From Nymphaea colorata (Eukaryota; Streptophyta; Magnoliopsida; Nymphaeales; Nymphaeaceae): a DNA stretch of 64,000 bases. A program made the position numbers and the translations under genes. Shown here piece by piece: positions 45,340-55,101 of the stretch (its first letter is position 1; every line of letters begins with the position of its first letter). Location of the stretch: assembly GCF_008831285.2 (NCBI RefSeq), contig NC_045144.1:24007716-24071715 (forward strand), written 5' to 3'. Below the pieces are notes generated by a model. The model was not told the origin of the DNA. It searched no databases and saw only the letters and a list, made by a program, of their open reading frames with translations.

Positions 45340-46785
45340 CTAACACACAAGAAGGGGAAGCGCAAGAACATAGGGAACAAATTTAACGTGGTTCGGCTGA
45401 TGTGCGTCCTACATCTACGGTGCAAGCTTCCCTCCTCTTTCACTGATAACGAGAGGAGAGTATCACTTTTATTATCGTTTCAACTGGAAACAGTTAATAA
45501 GGTCCATGTTTTGTGGATCTAACTTACATTTAACATAGTCAACACCTTATTTCCTTTTGTTATCTAAAAATGATTTAGCATGGACTGATATTTTCTCTGG
45601 TATATTCTCATTATCTTTATTCTTCTTGAAACCAATCACATCCAGGTCATTATCATGCCCCCTCTAGCTAAGCCTCAATATTAACTAGCTTGAGGTCATT
45701 CTTCAAGCAATGAAACTGAGGTCCCAGCAGGGCTTTGGTGAGAATATCAGTGAGCCGCTCTTTGGAAGAAACAAACTCCATTTTCATTTCCTTCAGACCC
45801 ACTTTCTCACGAACAAAATGAAAGTTTATCTTGATATGTTTTGTGCGTGCATGAAAAATTGGATTGACTGCCAGATAAGTAGCCCGTAGGTTGTCACATC
45901 TTAAGATTGTGGGTCACAGAACTACACATGAAGCTCTTTAAGCATAGACACCCCCCCCCCAGGTCCTGCCATGGCTTTAAATCGGGCATTAGTTGCCACA
46001 GTATGTTACCGAAAGCTATCTGGGCACCCAGCCCAAGGGTAATAGTGCCCTGAAGGTATGGAAGGATGCGTTTGAGATGCATCTAGTAAACATCGGTCGG
46101 TTCATAAATATTGACCGCAAAGGCTATATCTAGTCGGGTCCGAATGGCATATACTATAGTGCTCCAACAAGATTGCAGTAAAAGGTTCTAAACAGGGAAA
46201 ATAGTACCATCATGTTTTGGCAGATGAGCAAAAGGCCAAATGGTTGACATCACCACTGACTTGCATTTTGACATATTAGCTTTAGCTGAAGCACTAGAGA
46301 TGTATTTCTTTTGACTCAGAAGAGATCCCCAATATGTAGTTGCACTTAGATGCTAAGACAACAATGTATAGATCCTAAATCTTTAATGGGAAAATGTTTT
46401 CAATATGTCAGTAATTTCCTGCAGAACATGACTAGAATTGCTCGTAATATAATCATAATTGTGCAATGGAAGAATGGTAGGCCAATAACCCATAAGTCCT
46501 ACAATAGTACGATCTGAATATCATGTATAATAAATAACACAGGACAAGAAGAAAAAGAATAGTATCAGAGCTAAGTTCTGATGCATGAAAACAGGGAAGA
46601 AATTTAATGTTGTGCAGCTGATCTACAACCAGCATCCATAGTGCAATCCTTTTTCTCCTCTCTCAATGACAACGAGGGAAGTAATATCACTTTTATTATT
46701 GTTTCAACTGAGTACAATTAATGGAATCCATATTTTGTGGATGTAGATTGCATTTAATATAATTAGTGTCTTTTGTTATCTAAGA
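45340..46785 (-). mobile_element. Ty1/copia relic Copia-D
   Basis: Two LTR-like segments (about 45340-45655 and 46586-46785) share CACTTTTATTAT.GTTTCAACTG and TTTTGTGGAT. Between them lie RT and RNase H remnants on the minus strand. Most of the coding region (gag through the RT core) is gone, leaving about 1.4 kb. A degenerate primer site adjoins the right LTR (plus strand GTTCTGATGCATGA) and a C-rich tract (about 45656-45662) marks the polypurine site. Ends are approximate. Confidence 0.75.
45662..46330 (-). pseudogene. Copia-D RT C-terminus and RNase H
   Basis: Minus strand: LKRILPYLQGTITLGL (45894-46082), preceded by a CWSTIVYAIRTRLDIAFAVN segment (about 46120-46180), the RT connection. 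After a frame change comes CDNLRATYLAVNPIFHARTK and LTDILTKALLGPQFH (45680-45900), the RNase H end. A run of ten or more C at 45951 sits in the frame. Most of the RNase H middle is missing. Confidence 0.82.
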
Positions 46786-46799
46786 GTCCCATTGTCACA

Positions 46800-48016
46800 G
46801 AAAATGTGTCTTATTTGAAAAAGGTGCGTATAATGCGCCAAAATACATTCAGCGGTATAAAACATGAAAAAATGCCAAAAATAAAAAACGTGAAAAAAAC
46901 ATGTTTTATACTCATTTTTTCACATTTTTTATGATTTTTTATTTATTTTTATAATGTTCAGGATTTATTAAATGTTTTAAATTTTTAAAAAATTTGCCGT
47001 GATTTTCCAGAGATATTCCCGGTATATATAACTTTGCTGTATTATACTCAAGAAATTTTTCGCTATATAATAACCGTACATGTGTTTTGTGATGATGTCT
47101 AAGACTGATTTAGAAGGGACCAATATATCTTCCAACATTTCGTTGCCTTGCTCCTAAAAATGACCGAAACTTGAACATATAGAGCCGCCGTTAGTTCATT
47201 TCAACTACCAACCTAATGGTAATGCACCGTTGAGAAAACATTAATATGTATAGGGATGACAAAATCCATTCGTAGAGCAGTATAATGTAAACAATGGCTT
47301 CACAATTCTAACTCATTAATGGTTCAGAAACTTAATGCAGTGGGGTTTTAATTACCAAAGTAAAATGGGCATCGGTTGGCAGATAGGTCATTAATTCAAA
47401 GGGTAGCTGTGTCGTAAGGATGCAATTTTTAGATACATTGCTCTTCATATGAACTGGATAGACTGACATGGCTAGGCCACCTCAATACAAACTATTTTAA
47501 TATTTTCCAATAGTTACAATATTTGATATGACAAAACTGCCACTACCAATGATCGAGGTGCCGGAAGAAGTCACGAGACAGTGATCGCTGCGACGGCGAC
47601 GAGCAGAAATGCACAAGTGTTAACCCTCGATAGAAAAGGTAAAATGCCTCCTGCTCGCACTGGAGAATGACTCTTTGTACTGAAAACCAAACTATTTCGC
47701 GCCCTAAAAGAATATCTATAGCGGGAGTGGTTCTTAACCTGTGGTACCAATGACATTTTTCACCGAGATAGATTTGTCATCACTGGCAACACGACTATGA
47801 ATGTTACACATGTTACACATGCTATTCCTAATGCAAATATGAAAAGCTATATCGAATAAATGAAGTATGCAGGAAATTAGTTAACTACTTTTCTATAGCA
47901 TAGGTTTTCCGTTTGGGCTTGATCGGATAAGCTAATTGGCTGCAAATGGCATTAAAGTTGGTATGCCTAGACATATCCTAACTAAGGTTCCAAATGATCG
48001 ATTTAGGATTGAAGTC
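46800..48016. other. Intergenic DNA
   Basis: A-rich and T-rich blocks at 46865-46960 are nearly complementary (GAAAAAAACATG against CATTTTTTC words) and may fold. Otherwise nothing recognised. Confidence 0.45.
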
Positions 48017-48019
48017 TTA

Positions 48020-48338
48020 CAGCCTGTTTGGATGGAGGGAGAGGGAGAGAAAGAAATAGAAATAAAGTCTTTCTTGTGTTAGGATTACTAATTAATATGG
48101 AGGGAAAAAAAAGTGAGAACTAATAATTATGTTTGGATGCAAATAAAATGACAGGAAATGAAAGGGAAAGAAATGATTTTTAATGTAATTTAATCCCTCT
48201 AAAAATGAAGATATTGGAAGGGAAAGGAATGAATGTTCATTCCCTTTCTTTTCTTCTTATTTCCCTCCCCATTCCCTTTCTTTTCTTTTCCTTTCCATCC
48301 ATTCTTTCCCCTCTTTTTTTCTTCATCCAAACATAGCG
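48020..48338. mobile_element. Tourist-like MITE
   Basis: 319 bp with TTA on both flanks (48017-48019, 48339-48341). The terminal regions share TGTTTGGATG in inverted positions (CAGCCTGTTTGGATGGAG left; CTTCATCCAAACATAGCG right). The inner sequence is purine-rich on the left and pyrimidine-rich on the right, so the whole can fold. No coding. Confidence 0.75.
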
Positions 48339-48341
48339 TTA

Positions 48342-48984
48342 GAGTGAAGGAAAAAAATCTAGGAAATTCTCGGGAAATCTATATTTTAACATGTTCTCAA
48401 AATCTGTAAAGTTGCAGAAAATAGGTTTTAGAGTTTCGACTTGGAATCATACCAAATGACCTTGAGTCCGGCTCCAAATTGAGGATTTACTTTACACACG
48501 TATAGCTTTCTATTCCAACCACCACTATTGAAAGATATGCCCCCAGATTTGGATTTTATAGCTTGGATAATATCTGCTAAATTCTGGTTCTACGGAAAAA
48601 GCATAAAATGGAACCTTACAAAAATGGGGTTATCTTTTTCCAACAAAAGGAGTACTAAAGGTTTGGAATATAAAAATTCATGGGAGACTAGATACATATT
48701 GAAAGCTGCTGTAGGTGGTGGCATGCAAGACTGTGCCTAGATCCTGAATTATAATCGTGGAAATATGACATAATAATAAGCAAACAAGAAATAGCAAAAA
48801 AGTACAGAAAATAAGTAATCCTGAAGCATGCAAACAACCAAGCAAATGGTTGCAATATGTGACAAGCATGAATACAAGATCTTGGAGTCAGATCTTTAGG
48901 ACGAGGAAGATTGAAAGGGAAGAAGTTGATGCTTAAGGGCTGAAGCGAGTGATATAATTTAGAGCCTGATAGGTTAACTTAGGA
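48342..48984. other. Intergenic DNA
   Basis: Nothing recognised apart from short open stretches without motifs. Confidence 0.4.
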
Positions 48985-50708
48985 TTACAATGCGATATGT
49001 GAGGCAATACTAAGAAGAGACAATGAGAATCCAGCATGGGTGAAGGCCTCAGCGCAGGCTTGCAAAAGATGTGAGGGCCCCTGGATATGTAACCTCTTAG
49101 ATGAAGAAATGCCGTCAACATACTTGAATCTAACAAGAATGGCACATGGTGATCGTGAGTAGACAAAGAATAACCACCATTTGGAAATGAGAGCAATCTC
49201 TTCCTTGATACATCCTTTCCATTGGCATTGTTCTATTTCTTTCCATCTGGCATGCCACTTCCTCCCTCCCTCTAGAAGTGCCCTTAATCTTCTTTTCCAT
49301 GAAGCATTATCGGACTTCACTATCAACTCTCCCTCTATCACATCCATCTTTGTGAGGGCAGGTTCCAAGATATGGAATTCTGCTTGGTCATGAATCTGTG
49401 GCAAAGATAATTTCTGAAGAGAGCGCCTCACCATTTTTTACCAAGTGGCCACAACAACCACCTTCCTATTCAGCTTTCCAACTCCAATTGACTCCATGTG
49501 TGAGCTGGTCTCATCATCAATTTTTTCTCCACTCCACAAGTCATGTTAGAGGCCGTCCACACCCCCACAAGCAACTTCTCTTCCTCATTCCATTTCATTC
49601 TCCAAAAAACAGCCCCGCATTATTTTCATATAAAATCAATTACTCTATTCCATGTTCCATCGTCCCACGTGTCACGTAGAAGCTAGTTTCTAACAGCCCA
49701 TACCCTCCAACTTACTATGTGAAAAACCACCCTCCAGCGTCTCGTCAACCATTTATCATGGAATTGGGTTTTGTGCCACTATTTAAACTGTTCCATCAAT
49801 CCCAACCAAGGAATTCTAGATCTACCAAACTTTTCACCAAAAACTCTACCCCCATTGTAATTCTACACTTCAAGAATATGTGGCTGACACTTTCATCCGC
49901 CATTTTGCACAAAACACAGCTGTCGGCTATGCTTATACCTATTCACTTCCATTTATCTTGGGAGTTTAGTATATTTTCACAAAGCAAGGTTGACAAACCA
50001 GCTCGATCAGGCAAGAGCCAATTTCCAAATCTTTTTCCTCCATCTCTCCTTAGAATCCATTACTCGACACCCCACTTTTGAATTACTTCCTCCACCAGTC
50101 CTCCATTTCAGTCCTACTGCGCCAATAGATAAGGTGGGTTCTGAAGGAGAATCAATTCCCAGCCCTGAGCCACTCCTCCCCATATATTTTCTCTGTGCTT
50201 TAGCAAGGCTCAAATTAAGGTTCCTCCATATTACAACATATTTCTCCCCTGAAAGCCTATGCATTAAGATACTGCCACACCAAATATCCACCTAGAACTT
50301 GATGTTCGTACCTGAGCTGGCAAACCACGAACTTTATCTTCAATGAGTTGCCAGCTAAACCCCAAGCTGATCCAGCCCCGTAATCCTTTCCGAGGTTTAG
50401 GAACCGTCCAAAGGCTTTTACTGCGTGCCATATATCTTCTTTGGAACCAGCACCATAGCTTCGGCCTGTGATTTACAATGTGTACTATTGGTGATGATAA
50501 GAACATTTGGTTCCATAGCGCAAGCAGTTTCAACCCTACTCCCCCCTCATCAATTGGCCTGCACTGGGTCTTCCATGCCACCATGTGCCTTCTTTTCTTC
50601 CCATCTTGCTCACGTCCCCACAAGAACTGCATAATGGGTCTCTCCAAGTGACTAATCACTCGTTTAGGCAGAATAAAGGCGTGAGGCCAGAAGATGGTTA
50701 GAGTGTGT
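48985..50708 (-). pseudogene. LINE ORF2, C-terminal part with zf-RVT domain
   Basis: Minus strand, from right: FILPKRVISHLERPIMQFLW, then KKRRHMVAWKTQCRPIDEGG and VGLKLLALWNQM (50264-50716), the segment after the RT in plant LINEs. After a frame change comes DIWCGSILMHRLSG (50007-50291). The zinc-binding zf-RVT text CVLCKMADESVSHIFLKC lies near 49865-49920, and WRVWAVRN near 49700. A further open stretch (48985-49434) may be the ORF2 tail but has no clear motif. Frame changes and stops throughout. Confidence 0.85.
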
Positions 50709-50893
50709 TGGTGCACTCCCTTGATTCACACTCAATCACCTCCCTTTTGGTAATGGCAAAATCAGGAGAGGTGACCGTAGGCTGCAACACACCAAGCAAC
50801 ACACCAAGGAGAGGGAGTTCCCACGAGCTCCTTCATGCACTCACACTTACACACGTTTCCACGAGCTCCTCCACAACAGGAGTTAGAGCAACA
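50709..50893 (-). repeat. Copia-C shortened LTR copy
   Basis: Starts TGGTGCACTCCCTTGATTC and ends GGAGTTAGAGCAACA. Both ends match those of the full LTR beside it (50895-51508), but about 425 bp of the middle are missing. Confidence 0.75.
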
Positions 50894-50894
50894 T

Positions 50895-51508
50895 TGGCGC
50901 CCTCCCTTGATTCACACTCAATCACCTCCCTTTTGGTAACGGCAAAATGAGGAGAGGTAACCGTAGGCTGCAACACACCAAGGAGAGCGATGCAGAGTGC
51001 GACAGGGTAGAGAGTACATGGCAGGGGAGAGAGAGAGTAAGGTGACAGTAGGAGAGAGAGTAAAGAACGAGAGGGGACTTCATGGGTAGAGGGAAGAGGT
51101 TTAAGGAAAAAAAATTTCTTTCTTCTTTTGTGCGTACTTCATTGAACTTTCTCTAACAACTATATATTGAAAAACGAAAACTTGATCCTCACGCTAATAA
51201 CCGCTGGTCATTCCATGATCTCCTTTATTTCAGCCCTCAACTTAGTAACCGCTGGTCACTCCCATGATATCCTCCATTTCAGCCCTCAAGTCTCGCACCA
51301 TTTTCTCCATCACCCTTGATTTTGGGAACCGCACACACATTCGCATGTTCTCCTCATGTCTCCACTTTTCACTCCCACCAATTTCTCCATTCTTCTTTAA
51401 CTACCCATGATTTGGAACCGATGGACCTCACGTACCCACGAGCTCCTTCACGCACTCACAGTTACACACGTTCCCACGAACGTCTCCACAATAGGAGTTA
51501 GAGCAACA
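50895..51508 (-). repeat. Copia-C 3' LTR
   Basis: About 614 bp, starting TGGCGCCCTCCC and ending GTTAGAGCAACA on the plus strand, followed by the C-rich polypurine complement TTCTCCCCCCAAAT (51509-51522). Confidence 0.75.
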
Positions 51509-51524
51509 TTCTCCCCCCAAATCC

Positions 51525-51965
51525 TGGTGTGGCTCGAGATTTCGAACACCTAGCAAGTGTCGCATTGTTGAAAACCTTGTAACCGGCAATGCCTTCGTCA
51601 ACTGATCAGCTTGTTGCTCATCTGTTCGCACAAAATCCACAATAATTTGTCATTTTTCAACACATTCGCGTATGAAATGGAACTTTGTGTCAATGTGTTT
51701 GCTACGTGAACTTTGTGTCAATGTGTTTGCTACGTCCATGAAAAACTAGGTTCCTCATTAATGTGATTGCGGACATATTATCCACATATAACTTTATCAC
51801 CTGCGGCTCTTTTCCAACTAGCTTAGCTAGTAGTCCTCTGAGCCAGAGTGCCTGACATGCTGCCGCAGTTGCTGCCATGAACTCAGCTTTGCACGAAGAT
51901 AGAGCAACGGTCTTCTGCTTCTGCGAGTTCCATGAGACTAGGCTTTCATTTACATAGAATGCCAT
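51525..51965 (-). pseudogene. Copia-C RNase H
   Basis: SLVSWNSQKQKTVALSSCKA, EFMAATAAACQALWLRGLL, LYVDNMSAITLMRN and GRSKHIDTKF (51702-51965), then after a 28-bp duplication and frame change DFVRTDEQQADQLTKALPV (to about 51560). Catalytic positions E (AEFMA) and D (YVDN) are present. Confidence 0.88.
51680..51735. repeat. 28-bp tandem duplication
   Basis: Two perfect copies of the block starting GAACTTTGTGTCAATGTG (51680-51707, 51708-51735), which break the RNase H frame. Confidence 0.9.
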
Positions 51966-52097
51966 GCCACTGGTGTTTTTTCAGTCATCGATGTCGCCCG
52001 TCAAGTTACTATCCATGAACCCAACAATCACCTCTTCTCCCCTTGCTCTAGTGTATACAAGGCCGAAGTTGATTGTGCCTTTTAGCTATCACAAAAT

Positions 52098-53020
52098 CTA
52101 CTTCACTGCTTTGTGGTGCATCACTGTCGGTTTCTCCATGATTCTACTAGCTACACTGATGGCATACGAAAGATCTGGTCTTGTGTGGAGAAGATACCTT
52201 AGACATCTGATAACTCGTCGACACTCTGTTGCATCCACCAGCTGTCCTTCGGGATCCTTGTGCAACTGCGACCTTGGTTCCATGGGAAGTTTTGTGGGAT
52301 TACAATCAAGCATACCAAATTGCATTAACACCTTCTTGGCATAGGCTGTCTACTTGATCCGGATACTGTCCTCGCCTTGTGCCACCTCAATCCCAAGGTA
52401 ATAGGTGAGCAAGCTGAGGTTGCTCATCTCGAACTCAGCCATCATCTGCTGCTTGAATGCAGCGATCGCCTGTGAATCCTCCCCTGTTACAATTAGATCA
52501 TCATCATAAACTCCAACGATGATGTCGGCGTGGTCTCTTCCCCTCGTACACATGGCTTGTTCCAGCGCACACTTTGAGAACCCAAGGTGCTTCAGTTTTC
52601 GATCCAGCCGCGTGTTCCAAGCTCGAGGTGCTTGTCGGAGACCGTACAATGCCATGCATAGTTTGAGCACCATATGCTCCTTGTTCTTCACCGTAAAACC
52701 TTCTAGCTGGGCTACATAGACCTCCTCCTCAAGTTCGCCATTGAGGAATGCTGTTTTGATGTCAAGGTGATGGTCTTGCCACCCACGATTGGCTGCGACG
52801 GCAAGGATGACTCATACGTTGTCGAGCCTGGCGACTGGCCCAAACACCTCCTCGAAGTCAATCCCTTGCCGCTGGACATAGCCTTTCGCGACTAATCTGG
52901 CCTTGTGCTTGATCGCCTCTCCGTCTGAGTTTTTCTTCAATTTGAACGCCCATTTGAGCCCGATTGCTTTGGTATCAAAGCCAGGTTGTATGCCAAAGCT
53001 CTCTCGATTCAAGCCGATGT
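52098..53020 (-). pseudogene. Copia-C reverse transcriptase
   Basis: Right to left: [20 protein letters not shown] with [20 protein letters not shown] (52812-53010), a FLNGELEEEVYVAQLEG-like stretch near 52690-52750, LCMALYGLRQAPRAWNTRLD with the catalytic box as VGVYDDDLIVTG (Val of YVDD replaced by Asp), and LSLLTYYLGIEVAQGED (52350-52691). The connection segment FGMLDCNPTKLPMEPRSQL and YLLHTRPDLSYAISVASRIM follows (52098-52331). Frame changes lie between blocks. Confidence 0.9.
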
Positions 53021-53039
53021 CGATCATCACAAACAAGGC

Positions 53040-53208
53040 AGCGCGGGAGATCGCCAGTGGGACGTTCCAATATCCGCTGCTCACGGTGACCAACTACACC
53101 AGCTGGGTGATTAAGGTCCAGGCCATGATGGAAGATCAAGTCATCTGGGAGGCAGTCGAGCCGAGGTTGCGTTTAATTAAACACCACCAGCCACGAAAAG
53201 ACAAGTGA
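53040..53208 (+). pseudogene. Copia gag N-terminus in inverted orientation
   Basis: Plus-strand text [20 protein letters not shown] followed by MMEDQVIWEAVEP is the gag start of copia elements (DUF4219-like followed by UBN2). It points away from the RT on its left, opposite to the expected direction. Either the 5' end of Copia-C was inverted or a second copia fragment is present. Confidence 0.8.
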
Positions 53209-53272
53209 TTCACTTGCCAGCCAACAAACCTCTTGCTAAATTTTTCTATAAGAAGCCTGCAAACTTGCACAC

Positions 53273-54960
53273 CTAAGTTACCCACCAGCAAAGGAATGCC
53301 AAGGTACGTGGGAGGAAATCTGTCAGTTCCGATCCTAATCCCCTTCTAAGCAGCCAGGCTTTTTCGTCCTGAACATTAATGGGGATTATTTTTAATTTTG
53401 AGTTATTGACTTTAAGCCCCACTCTAACATCCATCTCTTCAATAAAAAATTTCAAGCCTTTAACAGTTTGCTTAGAGCTTCTACTGAACTTCAAAATGTA
53501 GCTAATTACAAGGAAGTGTTGGGATCGATATCTTCTTCTCCTCCACCTTCATTTTGAGCTCCCTAAAAATCAACTCCATGACAACTATGAAGAGGTAAGG
53601 AGATAATGGGTCCCCATGCCTTGGACCCCTACCACATTTAATGCTCTTCCCTTCCACACCATTTATCAGGACAAATAATGATGCCGCCCTGACACTTTTC
53701 ATTATTCACCCCGTCCATGTTTGATGAAAGTCTAGAAAACATAGACCAGCCTGTAAAAAATCCTATGAAACACTATCATAAGCCTTAGCTATATCCTATG
53801 AAACACTATCATAAGCCTATGAAACACTATCATAGTAAAAAATCCTATGAAACACTATCACTAATCAACTAGCTCATTTGTCATAATAACCTGGTCATGG
53901 ATTACCTTTTCTTAATAAAAGCTCATTGGGTTCACAGAAATGATAGGAACAAGTATTGATTGCATTTGATTGCATTCTTAATACCACTATTTTTGTAATT
54001 ATTTTCTAAACAGTATTAGACATGGCAATAGGTCAAAATTCTTCAATCTTTTTGGCTCCCAAAAATTTTGTGAGTAGCATCAAGAAAATATGATTAATAC
54101 TCCCACCAGTTTACTAGTTCTAAAAAGGAAATAATTACCTACTCACTTCCACGCCCACCAAATCCCACATCTGCTGAAGTAATAAGGTACTCCATCTAGC
54201 CTTGCAGCACCTTCACCATCGAGACTCATCGCAGTCATTTTGACCCCATCTACAGATATAGCTTCTAATAGTGGTTTATTCTTTGCTTCGGAAACCATCT
54301 CGCCTCCTTCCTGCCTCTCAAAAGAACCTCCTCTTGATCTGCTACTGGAAAGAAAGTTCTCAAAAAAATTGCTAGCTACCTCTCTAATCTCCTCAGCTTC
54401 TTCAAAAAGTCGGTCATCTACAATAAGAGATTCAATCCGGTTTTTCTTTTCCCTAAACTTTGCCATTGCTGGAAGTACTTCAAGTTCCAAACACAATCTT
54501 TGATCCAGCAGGCTTTAGATTTGTTGTGCCAATATATTTTCCCAAATTCAGTACCTTTTGAAGCTCCTTTCTGATTCTATTTTCATACACCATGCTCCCC
54601 TCAGCTCCTTCTTCCACCATCTTCTGAACTATCTCTAGTTGCTCATAAATCTTTGTGGCCCTCTCACTTAAGATCCCAATATTTTTCTTTATTCCACTTA
54701 CGTAGCCCATTCTTGACATTACTAAGATACCTTATAACTTTTAGGATTGGATAGCCCTCCACCCTCTGGTTACAAACTAAAGTTATCACAGCTCTCGCCT
54801 CTGGATTAACATCTGTGGCTTACAAAAATGAAATCTCCTTTTTATCTGAACTACATTCTATTTGGATGTGAGGATACAAAAAGAACCTTATGGTCAGATG
54901 TTGGCCTGACAGCCAATTCAAGCTCACAGCTGCCACTAAGGCTTTTAATCTATACTTATT
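53273..54960 (-). pseudogene. LINE ORF2, endonuclease end and reverse transcriptase
   Basis: Minus strand, from right: a TSDHKVLFVS-like end of the endonuclease (about 54880), a linker with GYVSGIKKNIGILSERATKI (54480-54719) and FREKKNRIESLIVDDRLFE (54143-54496), then RT pieces. AKAYDSVS followed by TAG where Trp is usual (about 53760-53790), INGVEGKSIKCGRGPRHGDP with LSPYLFIVVMELI (53502-53690), then VGLKVNNSKLKIIPINV and TYLGIPLLVG (53273-53490). The FADD catalytic box expected near 53500 appears to be deleted. Confidence 0.88.
53752..53861. repeat. Short repeat cluster in the LINE RT
   Basis: The word CCTATGAAACACTATCA occurs four times within 100 bp, with spacers AAGCC, TTAGCTATAT and TAGTAAAAAAT. 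It multiplies the codons of the YDSVS motif and wrecks the frame. Confidence 0.88.
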
Positions 54961-55011
54961 GATGTTGCACAAAGCAAACTACATAAAACCACCAAAGTGG
55001 TGGAACTTTGG

Positions 55012-55101
55012 AGGAGATTTTGGGGTGGTGAGGTATTTCAGAGGAGCTTTTGGGGTGGTGAGGTATTTCAGAGGAGCTTTTGGTGTGGTGAGGTATTTCG
55101 A
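55012..55101. repeat. Minisatellite, three 30-bp units
   Basis: Unit AGGAGCTTTTGGGGTGGTGA plus GGTATTTCAG in three adjacent copies with one to three differences each. In frame it would give a ten-residue repeat, but no gene context supports translation. Confidence 0.92.

Larger units (their letters stand above)
50709..53270 (-). mobile_element. Ty1/copia element Copia-C, rearranged, inside the LINE
   Basis: Interrupts the LINE between its YLGIPLLVG motif (53280-53310) and the segment at 50708. The left side has a 3' LTR next to a shortened second LTR copy. Minus-strand RNase H and RT pieces follow to about 53000. At the right end is a gag N-terminus on the opposite strand and no recognisable 5' LTR, so the 5' half has been deleted and partly inverted. 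The boundary at 53270 is where LINE coding resumes. Confidence 0.85.

Noticed and set aside
46550-46590. Plus-strand primer site GTATCAGAGC
   Set aside because: LTR orientation and the degenerate complement next to it place the Copia-D primer site on the minus strand; the plus-strand match is part of a small imperfect palindrome.
52903-53208. 101-codon plus-strand frame as a new gene
   Set aside because: Its second half is a copia gag start and its first half is the complement of copia RT coding, so it is a rearrangement product.
55012-55101. CRISPR-like array
   Set aside because: Three 30-bp units without spacers form a plain minisatellite in a plant nuclear context.
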